A DNA stretch of 64,000 nt from Novilysobacter selenitireducens (lineage in GTDB: Bacteria > Pseudomonadota > Gammaproteobacteria > Xanthomonadales > Xanthomonadaceae): NCBI RefSeq assembly GCF_020026895.1, contig NZ_JAINZW010000001.1, forward strand, positions 372,001-436,000. Reading direction: 5' to 3'. Positions 1-9,962 of this stretch are shown piece after piece. The notes under the pieces were generated by a model. It was not told the origin of the DNA and did no database searches. It saw nothing but the letters and a program-made list of their open reading frames with translations. The translations under genes and the position numbers were made by a program. How positions within the stretch are numbered: position 1 is the first letter of the stretch; every line of letters begins with the position of its first letter.

Positions 1-736
1 CTTCAAGGCGCAGGTCTCGCGCGACGCGCTGGCGGCGCTGCAGCCCGACGTCATGGTGGTGGTGGCGTATGGCCTGATCCTGCCGCAGTCGGTGCTCGAC
101 ATCCCGGCGTACGGCTGCTGGAACGTGCACGCCTCGCTGCTGCCGCGCTGGCGTGGCGCCGCGCCGATCCAGCGCGCGATCCAGGCCGGCGATACCGAGA
201 CCGGCGTGTGCCTGATGCAGATGGAGCGCGGCCTGGATACCGGCCCGGTGCTCCTGTCGCAATCGTTGCCGATCGGCGAGGGCGATACCGGCGGCCAGCT
301 GCACGACCGCCTGTCCGAACTGGGCGCGCAGGTGCTGTCCGACGGCCTGGGCCTGCTGCGTGCCGGCATCGTCCCGGTGGCGCGCGCGCAGCCCGCCGAA
401 GGCGTGACCTACGCGCACAAGCTCGACAAGACCGAGGCCCGGCTGGACTGGACGCAGCCGGCCCAGGCGCTGGCGCGTACGGTGCGTGCGTTCAATCCCT
501 GGCCGATGGCCGAGGCGCAACTGGCGGGCGAGCGCGTGCGCATCCACGGCGCGGTGCCGCTGGCGCTGGAGCACCGCGCGGCGCCGGGCACGGTGCTGCT
601 GGCCGGTCGCGAGGGGATCGATGTCGCCTGCGGCGAAGGCGCGCTGCGCATCCGCGTGTTGCAACGCGAGGGCGGGCGGGCGATCACGGCGGCCGACTAC
701 CTCAATGCGCGGCGCGAGCTGGTCACCCCGGCGTGA
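1..736 (+). CDS. fmt: Methionyl-tRNA formyltransferase, 3' part
   Basis: This is the C-terminal portion (about 244 codons) of the enzyme that formylates initiator Met-tRNA using 10-formyl-THF; the start lies left of the window. The formyltransferase signature [17 protein letters not shown] is visible near nucleotides 122-175, with the Asn-His-Ser and Arg residues expected for the active-site region. The C-terminal OB-like domain ([10 protein letters not shown], then [10 protein letters not shown] near the end) is intact. The frame is open from base 2. It is followed 13 nt later by rsmB, the usual fmt-rsmB order in gammaproteobacteria, where def normally lies upstream of fmt. Confidence 0.96.
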   Translation, partial: FKAQVSRDALAALQPDVMVVVAYGLILPQSVLDIPAYGCWNVHASLLPRWRGAAPIQRAIQAGDTETGVCLMQMERGLDTGPVLLSQSLPIGEGDTGGQLHDRLSELGAQVLSDGLGLLRAGIVPVARAQPAEGVTYAHKLDKTEARLDWTQPAQALARTVRAFNPWPMAEAQLAGERVRIHGAVPLALEHRAAPGTVLLAGREGIDVACGEGALRIRVLQREGGRAITAADYLNARRELVTPA

Positions 737-749
737 GAAGTCGACACGC

Positions 750-2066
750 ATGACCCCGTCCCGTCCCGTGCCACTGCCCGCCGGCGTCGCCTCGCGCGTC
801 GTCGCGGCGCGCGTGCTCGACGCGGTGCTGCACCGCGGGCATTCGCTGAAGGCCGAGCTGGCGTCGTCGCTGCCCACGCTGCCCGATGTGCGCGACCGCG
901 CGCTCGTGGAGGCCATCTGTTTCGCGGTGGTGCGGCAACCGGCGAGGTACGCCGCTGCCATCGACGGCTGGACGGCGCGGCCGCTGGGCCGTCGCGATGC
1001 ACTGCTGCGCGCGCTGTTGTATGTCGGCCTGGCGCAGCTGGACCCGCTCGGCCTCCCGTCGCACGCCGCCGTGGATGCGACCGTGGAAGCCACGCGAGCG
1101 ATCAAGCGGCCGCACCAGGCTGGGCTGGTCAATGCGTTGCTGCGCCGCGCGCTGCGCGACGGCGTGCCGGCCGGCGACCCGTCGGCGCACTGGCCCGGAT
1201 GGCTGCGCGACCGGATCGCACGCGACTGGCCGGACGACATCGACTCGATCCTGTCCGAAAGCGCCTCGCCGCCGCCGATGTGGCTGCGCGTCAACCTGCA
1301 GCGCGGCTCGCGCGAGGCCTACGTGGCCGCGCTCGCAGACAGCGCAATAGCCGCCGGAGCCCCGGACGAGGCGGCCGAGGCGTTGCGCCTGGAGGCGGCG
1401 ATGCCAGTGGCGACGCTGCCGGGTTTCGCCGACGGCGTGGTGTCAGTGCAGGACATCGCCGCGCAGCGCGTGGCCGATGCGCTCGCGCCACCGCCAGGAT
1501 GCCGCGTGCTGGACGCCTGTGCCGCGCCGGGTGGCAAGACCGCGCACCTGCTGGAACGTGACCCGATGCTCGCGTTGACCGCGCTCGACGTCGACGCAAG
1601 GCGGCTGGAGACAGTGCGCGCCAACCTCGGTCGCCTTGGCCTGCGCGCCACGACGGTCGCTGCCGATGCCGCCGACACCGCGTGGTGGGACGGCGTGCCC
1701 TTCGACGTCGTGCTGCTGGACGCCCCGTGTTCGGCCACCGGCATCGTGCGTCGGCAACCCGACGTGCTGCTGCACCGGCGCGCGTCGGATATCGACGCGC
1801 TGGTCGCCCTTCAGGCGCGGTTGCTGGACGCCACGTGGACGACGCTCGCCCCGGGCGGGGTGCTGCTGTACGCCACCTGCTCCATCCTCAAGGACGAGAA
1901 CGAGCGGCAGGTCGATGCGTTCCTGGCGCGCACGCCCGACGCGGTCGCCGAGCCGCTCCCCGAAGAGTTCGGACGTGATGCCGGCGTCGGCCGCCAGCGC
2001 CTGCCGGGCGAGGGCGGCGGCGACGGCTTCTTCTACGCGCGGGTGCGCAAGCAGGCGGGCGCCTGA
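750..2066 (+). CDS. rsmB: 16S rRNA (cytosine-967-C5)-methyltransferase RsmB
   Basis: SAM-dependent RNA methyltransferase that makes m5C967 in 16S rRNA. The 438-residue protein has the N-terminal NusB-like helical domain (about residues 10-150) and the C-terminal Rossmann domain. The SAM motif [17 protein letters not shown] is present, as are the catalytic/helper cysteines of the m5C family in DAPCSATG and YATCSI. The ATG at 750 follows the fmt stop closely. An open frame runs upstream through fmt, but the RsmB homology begins here. Translation is probably coupled to fmt. The length is normal for the family. Confidence 0.95.
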   Translation: MTPSRPVPLPAGVASRVVAARVLDAVLHRGHSLKAELASSLPTLPDVRDRALVEAICFAVVRQPARYAAAIDGWTARPLGRRDALLRALLYVGLAQLDPLGLPSHAAVDATVEATRAIKRPHQAGLVNALLRRALRDGVPAGDPSAHWPGWLRDRIARDWPDDIDSILSESASPPPMWLRVNLQRGSREAYVAALADSAIAAGAPDEAAEALRLEAAMPVATLPGFADGVVSVQDIAAQRVADALAPPPGCRVLDACAAPGGKTAHLLERDPMLALTALDVDARRLETVRANLGRLGLRATTVAADAADTAWWDGVPFDVVLLDAPCSATGIVRRQPDVLLHRRASDIDALVALQARLLDATWTTLAPGGVLLYATCSILKDENERQVDAFLARTPDAVAEPLPEEFGRDAGVGRQRLPGEGGGDGFFYARVRKQAGA

Positions 2067-2141
2067 CGGCGGGAGCCGCTTGCGCCCCAGCCAGGCGTCC
2101 GGGCTGACGCGCCAGTCCTTGGGGAACAGGGGGCGCGGCAT

Positions 2142-2147
2142 TACCAT
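2142..2147 (+). promoter_or_regulatory. Putative -10 element giving a leaderless mRNA for the GT2 gene
   Basis: TACCAT ends 7 nt before the ATG at 2155, and no Shine-Dalgarno sequence precedes that ATG. A transcription start at the A of the ATG would give a leaderless message. No convincing -35 box is visible. The arrangement recurs at 12937, 14697 and 23094. Confidence 0.35.
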
Positions 2148-2154
2148 CAGCGCC

Positions 2155-2970
2155 ATGCAATCCCTGCCGATCAGCCTCGTTGTCATTACCCACAACGAGG
2201 CCGCCAACATCGCGCGCTGCCTCGACAGCGTTCCGTTCGTGGCGGAAAAAGTCGTGATCGACAGCGGCAGTACCGACGACACCGTGGCCATTGCGAGGGC
2301 CCGTGGCGCGCGCGTGGTGGACCAGGCGTGGCTGGGCTTCGGCCCGCAACGCAATTTCGCCAGCACACAGGCGGCGCATGACTGGATCCTGGTGCTGGAT
2401 GCCGACGAATTCCTGGAGCCGCCGCTGATCGAAGAACTGCAGCAACGGTTGCCCGGCCTCATGGCGAGCGATGCCGCGGCCGGCATCCTTCGGCGGAGCA
2501 CGTGGTACATGGGCGCACCGATGCGCTGGTACCGGCCGATGGTGGGCGAGAAGCTCGCCCGCCTCTACCACCGAGGCCGCGCGCGCTGGACGGACGCCCG
2601 CGTCCACGAATCGCTGCGTTTCGACGGACAGGCGGAGACCTTCCGTGCGCCGTTCCACCACCTCCACAACCCGACCCTGCCGCACAAGCAACTCAAGGTG
2701 TTGCGGTATGCCGAGTTGAAGTGCCGGGACTGGCATGCACGCGGTCGTCCGCCGCGGGTCTGGATGGCGCCGCTGGTGTACCTGGCCGCCTTCCTGAAGG
2801 ACTGGCTGCTGCGCCTGGCCATCCTCGACGGCTGGCGGGGCTTCATCGTGTCGCATGTCGCGGCCAGCTATGCGATGTACAAGCGCCTGCGCTACTACGA
2901 AATGCACCGGAACCCCGAATCGATCGAACAGGCGCGTGATGTCCTGCTGCGCCATGGACTGGACCGATGA
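2155..2970 (+). CDS. Family 2 glycosyltransferase, WaaE/KdtX-like
   Basis: A 271-residue GT-A glycosyltransferase of the LPS-core WaaE/KdtX type, acting on the cytoplasmic face of the inner membrane. It opens with SLVVITHNEAANIARCL, has the nucleotide-sugar motif DSGSTDDT and the metal-binding DADEF (about residue 82). A C-terminal hydrophobic/amphipathic stretch (LVYLAAFLKDWLLRL) is typical of this subgroup. The ATG at 2155 is chosen because family similarity starts immediately with MQSLPISLVVITHN; the long upstream extension is the shadow of rsmB. Its stop overlaps the next gene (ATGA). The two genes probably form an envelope-polysaccharide pair. The donor sugar cannot be deduced. Confidence 0.85.
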   Translation: MQSLPISLVVITHNEAANIARCLDSVPFVAEKVVIDSGSTDDTVAIARARGARVVDQAWLGFGPQRNFASTQAAHDWILVLDADEFLEPPLIEELQQRLPGLMASDAAAGILRRSTWYMGAPMRWYRPMVGEKLARLYHRGRARWTDARVHESLRFDGQAETFRAPFHHLHNPTLPHKQLKVLRYAELKCRDWHARGRPPRVWMAPLVYLAAFLKDWLLRLAILDGWRGFIVSHVAASYAMYKRLRYYEMHRNPESIEQARDVLLRHGLDR

Positions 2971-4028
2971 ACGACCTGCACGACCGGGCCGAGGCCGGGG
3001 AAACCCGTCGCTACCTGATGTACGGATCGGAGCGCTATGCGCTGGCGATCCTGCGCCCGCTGCAGGCCGCGATCCGCGCACGCGGTGGGGAGACGGCGTG
3101 GTTCTTCGATGGTCCGGGCGCCGAGGACCTCGCGCCCGGCGAGCGGCTGCTCGATGTCGAAGGCGTGCGCCGCTGGAAGCCGCGCGCGGTGGTCACCCCG
3201 GGCAACCACCTTCCGCACTTCTTTCCGGGGGTGAAGGTCGAGGTGTTCCACGGCTTCGACGCCGGCAAGCCGCGCCACATCCACGTGCGTGGCTTCTTCG
3301 ACCTGTACTGCACCACCGGTCCCCGCGACACCGCGCAATTCCAGTCGCTTGCCGAGACGCTGGGCCACTTCAGCGTGGCCGAAACCGGCTGGCCCAAGCT
3401 CGATCCGTTCGCCGCCCAGTTCGGCGCGATCGAACCGGTCCGGTCGCCGCCGGTGATCCTCTACCACTCCACGTTCTCGCCGTCGTGGAGTGCAGCCGAG
3501 ACCCTTTACGACGAGGTCAAGCGCCTCTCGCGCGACGGGCGCTGGAAGTGGATCGTCACCTTCCACCCGAAGATGAACCCCGACACGGTGGCCAGGTTCC
3601 GTGCCCTGGAAAACGGGCACCTGAGATTTGCCGAGGACGACAACATCCTCGACCTGTTCGGGCAGGTCGACATGATGTGCTCGGATACGTCCTCGGCGCT
3701 CAACGAGTTCCTGCTCACCGGCAAGCCGGTGGTCACGTTCCGCAACCGGCGACCGGGCCCGCAGTTGATCGATATCGATGACGCCGCGCAGTTCGAGCCC
3801 GCGATCGAGCGTGCGCTGTCACGGCCGCCCGAACTGATGCGCGCGATCCGCGACTACGCCGACGCCATCCACCCGTATCGCGATGGCCGCTCGAGCGAAC
3901 GCGTGCTGGATGCGATCGAGGCGTTCATCGACGCCGGGGCGCGCAATCGCGTCGCCAAGCCCGCCAACCTCTGGCGGAAGCTGCGGCTGCGGCGGCGCAT
4001 CGGCTACTGGGGGCCGGCGCGCATCTGA
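2967..4028 (+). CDS. CDP-glycerol glycerophosphotransferase-like protein
   Basis: A 353-residue protein resembling the GT-B-like glycerophosphotransferase (Glyphos_transf/TagF) family. Recognisable features are VEVFHGFDAGK (about residues 91-101), where the family has a conserved HG...K block, and MCSDTSSALNEFLLTGKPVV (about 235-254), which corresponds to the donor-binding D-S/T-S-x(n)-E segment. No signal peptide or membrane helix is visible. The last 35 residues are very basic (RKLRLRRRIGYW) and could bind membrane. The start overlaps the upstream GT2 stop by 4 nt, so the pair is translationally coupled. Gram-negative relatives sit in LPS/capsule loci; the exact substrate is unknown. Confidence 0.72.
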   Translation: MNDLHDRAEAGETRRYLMYGSERYALAILRPLQAAIRARGGETAWFFDGPGAEDLAPGERLLDVEGVRRWKPRAVVTPGNHLPHFFPGVKVEVFHGFDAGKPRHIHVRGFFDLYCTTGPRDTAQFQSLAETLGHFSVAETGWPKLDPFAAQFGAIEPVRSPPVILYHSTFSPSWSAAETLYDEVKRLSRDGRWKWIVTFHPKMNPDTVARFRALENGHLRFAEDDNILDLFGQVDMMCSDTSSALNEFLLTGKPVVTFRNRRPGPQLIDIDDAAQFEPAIERALSRPPELMRAIRDYADAIHPYRDGRSSERVLDAIEAFIDAGARNRVAKPANLWRKLRLRRRIGYWGPARI

Positions 4029-4039
4029 CGCGTTGTTCG

Positions 4040-5581
4040 TTACCAGCGCAACCGGCGCCGCGCCAGCTCGGTCGCCAACCGGCGGTACAGCGCCTCGGCG
4101 TCGGCGTCGGGCAGGAAGCGGATGCGCAGCGGCGGCGCCAGCGCGCCGGCGCCGGCGGTGTCCAGCCACAGCGTGGCGGTGCCGCAGCGGCGGTCGACGG
4201 GTGAGCGGACGAGGTCGAGCGACTGCAGCTTGTCGAGTTCGGCGAAGCGCCAGTGGCGGCTCCACCAGCCTTCGCGCACGGCAACCAGCTCATCGCCAAG
4301 CGCATACGCGATGCGCCGGGCGTGCTGGCGCGCCTTGAACGCCGACCAGGGCAGCCACAGCAGCACCAGCAGCGCCCACGCCCCGAAGCGCCAGGCGAGC
4401 ACCGCCGCCAGCAGCGGCGGCAGCCACGCGCCCGGCAGGAACAGCCGCCACCAAGCGGCCGGCGGCAACGCCTGCCACTCCAGCGACGGCCAGCCGCCCT
4501 GCGGCAGCAGGTGCGCGATCAGCGCATCGCAGCGCTCCGGCGTGGCGATGGGTGCGACTTCGCGCAGGCTGCGCTGCTGGTCGGGCTGCTCGGCCACGGC
4601 GGTGTCGACCTCCAGCCCGCGGCGCTTGAACAGCCGGTGCAGCACGCCCTCGCGCAGGGTCCAGGCCTGGATGCGGCGGCGTGACGCGCTGGTGCGCCAC
4701 CGCGCGAGCAGGCCGCGTTCGACGGTCAGCCGGCGGCCCTGCTCGGTGAGCCGGAAACCGAAGTACTGCAGCAACGCCAGCGCCACCGACAGGGCGCGCA
4801 GCAGCAGGACGAGGGCGACGGCCAGGCTGGTGCCGGCCAGTGCGTACTCGCCAATCGAGAACGCCCGCGCATCGGCATAGCCGAACAGTGCCTCGCCCCA
4901 GCGTTCGAACAGGTTGGGCAGCAGGCGCGGGCTGAATTGCGACAGGCCGGCGAAGGCCGCGCCCACCACGATCAGGCCGCGGTTGGAGATCAGACCCAGG
5001 CGGATCACCTCGGCGGGCGGCAGCTCCAGCAGCACGTCCGGCGCGTCGACGGCCTGGGCCGCCGATGCCGATGCCGGCGTCGCGCCGCGACGGCGCACCA
5101 GCGTTTCCAGCGCCAGCGCATCGTCCAGCCGCAGCACGCGCATCTCCGCTTCCGGCTTCTGCCCACCGGCGGACTCCAGACGCACTTCGGCCACGTTGAA
5201 GATGCGGTGCAGCAGCGACTGCTGGACCGCGACGTTATGGATCCGCGCGAACGGGATCACCCGCAGGCTGCGGTGCAGCACCCCGCTGCGCACCACCAGC
5301 CGGTCGCCCAGCACACCGTAGCGGTAGGTGAAGTACTGCCACACCGACAGCAGCGCCAGCACGGCGACACCGACCAGCGGCCACAGCTCGTGCATGCCGT
5401 TGTTGTCGGCGCGCTGGCCGAAGACCAGCAAGGCGACCAGCGGCACGATGAACTGCTTGAGCTGGGCCACCAGCACGAACAGCCACGACATCGGATGCAA
5501 CCGGCGCTCGGCGTCCGCGGCGCTGGCCTTGATGCCCGTGTCCGCCGCGATCGTGTCGTCAGGTACGGCCGGGTCAGTCAT
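4040..5581 (-). CDS. Membrane protein with tandem bPH2 domains (YdbT-like)
   Basis: A 513-residue inner-membrane protein with alternating hydrophobic helix pairs (about residues 35-55 and 65-85, then near 190-280 and 380-420) and repeated bPH2 (DUF304/PF03703) pleckstrin-like modules. The first follows the helices at VLGDRLVVRSGVLHRSLRVIPF, and a second lies near LTEQGRRLTVERGLLARW. This is the layout of Bacillus YdbT. Its start overlaps the stop of the preceding one-domain partner by 8 nt (ATGACTGA), matching the conserved ydbS-ydbT gene pair. The family is linked to membrane-stress tolerance and resistance to bacteriocins in Bacillus; the role here is unknown. Confidence 0.82.
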   Translation of the reverse strand: MTDPAVPDDTIAADTGIKASAADAERRLHPMSWLFVLVAQLKQFIVPLVALLVFGQRADNNGMHELWPLVGVAVLALLSVWQYFTYRYGVLGDRLVVRSGVLHRSLRVIPFARIHNVAVQQSLLHRIFNVAEVRLESAGGQKPEAEMRVLRLDDALALETLVRRRGATPASASAAQAVDAPDVLLELPPAEVIRLGLISNRGLIVVGAAFAGLSQFSPRLLPNLFERWGEALFGYADARAFSIGEYALAGTSLAVALVLLLRALSVALALLQYFGFRLTEQGRRLTVERGLLARWRTSASRRRIQAWTLREGVLHRLFKRRGLEVDTAVAEQPDQQRSLREVAPIATPERCDALIAHLLPQGGWPSLEWQALPPAAWWRLFLPGAWLPPLLAAVLAWRFGAWALLVLLWLPWSAFKARQHARRIAYALGDELVAVREGWWSRHWRFAELDKLQSLDLVRSPVDRRCGTATLWLDTAGAGALAPPLRIRFLPDADAEALYRRLATELARRRLRW

Positions 5582-6101
5582 CGGTCTCGATCTGCCGGGC
5601 GAGTGCGTCGCGCAGGCGTTCGGCGTCGGCCGCGTCCAGGTGCGGGACGGTCACCGCGCTGTTGCGGGTGCCGGCGGTGTGCACGACAAGCGTGGCCAGC
5701 CCGCGGCGGCGCTGCCACGGGCCGTGCTTGACGTCCAGGTGCTGCACCCGGCTCGCGGGCACGCGCGTCTCGTTGCGCCACAGGCGGCCGCGGCGCACCG
5801 CCAAGCCGTCGTCGTCATGCCGCCACGCGGTGTAGGCGTGGCGCTTGCCGCCCCACCACAGGCCGAACGCCAGTGTCAGCACGAGCGCGGCTGCGGCGGT
5901 GGCCCAGGACGCCCCGGCGAACAGCCAGTCTTCGACCAACTCCCCAACCACAGCGGCCGCGACCGTGATCGGTACGACCAGTGGCAGCGTCGTTCCCGCC
6001 AGGAACAGGGTCCGCGCCCGGGCCGGCAGCGGCTGCCAGGCCGGCGAAGGGTCGCCACCGTGTCCCGGCATGGATGCCGGGTCGAACTCCGGGTGCTGCA
6101 T
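5574..6101 (-). CDS. Single bPH2-domain membrane protein (YdbS-like)
   Basis: A 175-residue protein with a cytoplasmic N-terminus, two adjacent transmembrane helices (about residues 30-55 and 60-82) and a C-terminal bPH2 domain (DDGLAVRRGRLWRNETRVP ... VQHLDVKHGPWQRRRGLATL). I chose the ATG at 6101 because a strong AGGAGG lies 4-5 nt upstream. An alternative ATG at 6131 overlaps the acyltransferase stop (ATGA) and would add 10 residues. It forms an operon with the YdbT-like gene downstream and the acyltransferase upstream, which suggests a shared envelope-related job. Confidence 0.82.
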   Translation of the reverse strand: MQHPEFDPASMPGHGGDPSPAWQPLPARARTLFLAGTTLPLVVPITVAAAVVGELVEDWLFAGASWATAAAALVLTLAFGLWWGGKRHAYTAWRHDDDGLAVRRGRLWRNETRVPASRVQHLDVKHGPWQRRRGLATLVVHTAGTRNSAVTVPHLDAADAERLRDALARQIETDD

Positions 6102-6127
6102 CGCGCCTCCTGCGTTGGGCCCGGCAC

Positions 6128-7054
6128 TCATTCCGTCGCGCCGACCCAGTACGGGTTCGGCTCGCCGCTGCCGGGCGGCCGCAGCGTATAGCGTTTGTAG
6201 GTCCACTGGTATTGCGCCGGATCGCGTCGCGCGATGCGCTCGACCGTCGCGTTGAGCGCGTGCACGGCGACCGTCGGATCGGCGTCGGCGATCGCATCCG
6301 GCGCGGCCTCGATGTGCAGGTCGAACACCGGCGGCCGGCCGGGGTGCGACTCCACGCGTTCGCACCAGGCCATCAGCACGGTGGCGCCGGTGCGTGCGCC
6401 GAGTCGCCCCAGCAGGGTCATGGTGAGCGCCTGCACGCCGAAGAACGGCGCGAATTCGCCGTCGCCGACCTTGGGCTGCTGGTCGGGCAGGATGCCGACC
6501 ACGCCGCCTGCGCCCAGCCACTTGAACAGCTGCCGCACGGCCGGGCCTTCGGCGCGGATCTGCGTGACCCGGTCGCGATCGGCCCGCACGGATTGCAGGA
6601 AGGCCTCGCCGATCGCCGATTCCGGCGCGCGGTAGAGGATCGCCAGCGGCGTGCGCGTGGCCAGCCACTGGTTGAGCAGCTCCCAGTTGCCGTGGTGCGG
6701 CGCGGCGATGATCACGCCGTGGCCGGCCGCGATCGCCGAGTCCAGCAGTGACGCGCCGTGGACGTCGCGGATCAACGCGAGGTTCTCGGCGTGCGGCCTC
6801 GTCCACAGGCGCACGGTTTCCAGCACTTGCCGCGCGGTGGTGCGCAGGATCGCGGCGTGAAGCGCCTCGCGCTCGGCCGGGGTCTCGGACGGAAAGGCGA
6901 GTTCGAGGTTGCGGCGCGCGACGCGGCTCTCGCGCACGTCGCGCCACCGCCAGAATGCGGCCAGCCCGTCGCCCAGCCGCATCAGCCAGGGCCAGGGCAG
7001 GCGGCCCACGAGCGTGGCCAGCAGGTGCAGGAGGCGGGCGAGCAGGTTGGTCAT
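6128..7054 (-). CDS. Lipid A biosynthesis lauroyl-type acyltransferase (LpxL/HtrB family)
   Basis: A 308-residue lysophospholipid-acyltransferase superfamily protein that would add a secondary acyl chain to Kdo2-lipid IVA at the inner membrane. An N-terminal hydrophobic anchor ([16 protein letters not shown]) is followed by the conserved block [13 protein letters not shown] (about residue 125), containing the catalytic His and Glu/Asp, then YRAPES and ILPDQQPK(V)[10 protein letters not shown], typical of LpxL/LpxM. The gene reads away from dtd. It lies first in a minus-strand operon with the two bPH2 genes. Which acyl chain it transfers cannot be told from sequence alone. Confidence 0.9.
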   Translation of the reverse strand: MTNLLARLLHLLATLVGRLPWPWLMRLGDGLAAFWRWRDVRESRVARRNLELAFPSETPAEREALHAAILRTTARQVLETVRLWTRPHAENLALIRDVHGASLLDSAIAAGHGVIIAAPHHGNWELLNQWLATRTPLAILYRAPESAIGEAFLQSVRADRDRVTQIRAEGPAVRQLFKWLGAGGVVGILPDQQPKVGDGEFAPFFGVQALTMTLLGRLGARTGATVLMAWCERVESHPGRPPVFDLHIEAAPDAIADADPTVAVHALNATVERIARRDPAQYQWTYKRYTLRPPGSGEPNPYWVGATE

Positions 7055-7192
7055 GCGCGGCAGTGTAGCGAGGGTGTCGGTGGCGCCACGCCCGTCGCGG
7101 CGGTCGCGCGCTCACCCACCGCTTGCGGACTTCGGGGTGACACCACCGCAGGCTGCCGCGATCATCGTGGGCGTCCCAACAGGCTGCACCCC

Positions 7193-7630
7193 ATGCTCGC
7201 CCTCATCCAGCGTGTCTCCCACGCCCGCGTCGCCGTCGATGGTGAAACCGTGGGCGAGATCGGCCCTGGGCTGCTTGCGCTGGTCGGCGTCGAGCCAGGC
7301 GACGGCGACGCCCAGGTCGCGCGCATGTGCGACCGGCTGCTGGGCTATCGCGTGTTCGCCGACGCCCGGGGGCGGATGAACCTGGGGCTGGCCGACACCG
7401 GCGGCGGGCTGCTGCTGGTCAGCCAGTTCACGCTGGCAGCCGACACCGGCAGCGGGATGCGCCCGGGCTTCAGCACCGCGGCACCGCCGGACGCGGCTGA
7501 ACCGGTGTTCAACCGGCTGGTGGCCGCCTGCAGGGCGCGCAATGCAGGGGTGGAAACCGGGCGTTTCGGGGCCCATATGGAGGTCAGCCTGGTCAACGAC
7601 GGCCCCGTGACCTTCCTGCTGCGGGCCTGA
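7193..7630 (+). CDS. dtd: D-aminoacyl-tRNA deacylase
   Basis: A 145-residue DTD that hydrolyses D-aminoacyl-tRNA (and Gly-tRNAAla) in the cytosol. Diagnostic motifs are [13 protein letters not shown] at the N-terminus, [12 protein letters not shown] (about residues 74-85; the family SQFTL motif) and the C-terminal NDGPVTFLL, in which the usual cross-subunit Gly-cisPro (GP) is kept. Length is normal. It lies between the divergent acyltransferase gene and rpoD. No strong ribosome-binding site is visible before the ATG. Confidence 0.95.
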   Translation: MLALIQRVSHARVAVDGETVGEIGPGLLALVGVEPGDGDAQVARMCDRLLGYRVFADARGRMNLGLADTGGGLLLVSQFTLAADTGSGMRPGFSTAAPPDAAEPVFNRLVAACRARNAGVETGRFGAHMEVSLVNDGPVTFLLRA

Positions 7631-7743
7631 CCTGCCTGCGGAATGGCTCCGGCCAGGGCCCGAAAAAGCCCGTCAGTGCGTCGTTTCCAGGCCGTTTCGT
7701 CCCCGCCCCGACCCCGGTGCGGCGGGCCAATCCCCGTGCCCGC

Positions 7744-7752
7744 TGGTATAAT
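7744..7752 (+). promoter_or_regulatory. Extended -10 promoter for rpoD
   Basis: TGGTATAAT is a perfect TATAAT with the TGn extension, ending 37 nt before the rpoD ATG at 7790. The -35 region (around 7724-7729) is poor, as expected for an extended -10 promoter. Confidence 0.7.
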
Positions 7753-7789
7753 GCACGGTTCTCTAGCCCCAACCCCGGTGCCCAAGTTT

Positions 7790-9670
<1,881 letters not shown>

Positions 9671-9707
9671 GTAGGCCTGCAGCCGACGATCGCGATCGCC
9701 ACGTTTG

Positions 9708-9734
9708 AAAGCCCCGCTCCGGCGGGGCTTTTTC
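9708..9734 (+). terminator. Rho-independent terminator of rpoD
   Basis: A 10-bp GC-rich stem, AAAGCCCCGC / GCGGGGCTTT with a TCCG loop, runs into a T tract 38 nt after the rpoD stop codon. Confidence 0.9.
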
Positions 9735-9795
9735 TTTGGGCCGGTGGAAGTCCCGTTCGTTCCCGCCTCGTCGGTCGCATCGGCCGGCACGCCGG

Positions 9796-9801
9796 TACAA
9801 T
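9796..9801 (+). promoter_or_regulatory. Putative -10 of the tRNA gene
   Basis: TACAAT lies 12 nt before the mature tRNA 5' end. This fits a transcription start a few bases upstream of the tRNA. No clear -35 box is visible. Confidence 0.5.
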
Positions 9802-9813
9802 CCCGCCACCCGC

Positions 9814-9886
9814 GGGCCTATAGCTCAATGGTTAGAGCAGAGGACTCATAATCCTTTGGTTCCAGGTTCGAGTCCTGGTGGGCCCA
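9814..9886 (+). tRNA. tRNA with CAU anticodon, probably tRNA-Ile2 (lysidine-modified)
   Basis: The 73-nt cloverleaf has a 7-bp acceptor (GGGCCTA/TGGGCCC, with one G-U pair), a D-arm in TAGCTCAATGGTTAGAGCA, anticodon arm AGGACTCATAATCCT with anticodon CAT, and a 5-bp T-stem CCAGG/CCTGG around TTCGAGT. The CCA end is not encoded. The anticodon loop context CTCATAA resembles the tRNA-Ile2 substrate of TilS, and the acceptor is unlike initiator tRNA (position 1 is paired), so Ile2 is more likely than elongator Met. Some annotators would call it tRNA-Met. Confidence 0.93.
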
Positions 9887-9962
9887 GATCCAACATCGGG
9901 TAAAGATTGCCGGCAGGCGGCCGATAGGGGGTGCATACGACCGCCCGCAGGAGTCGCCCCCC

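Noticed and set aside
9814-9886. Initiator tRNA-fMet
   Set aside because: Position 1 is paired in the acceptor stem and the anticodon stem lacks the GGG/CCC triple of initiators.
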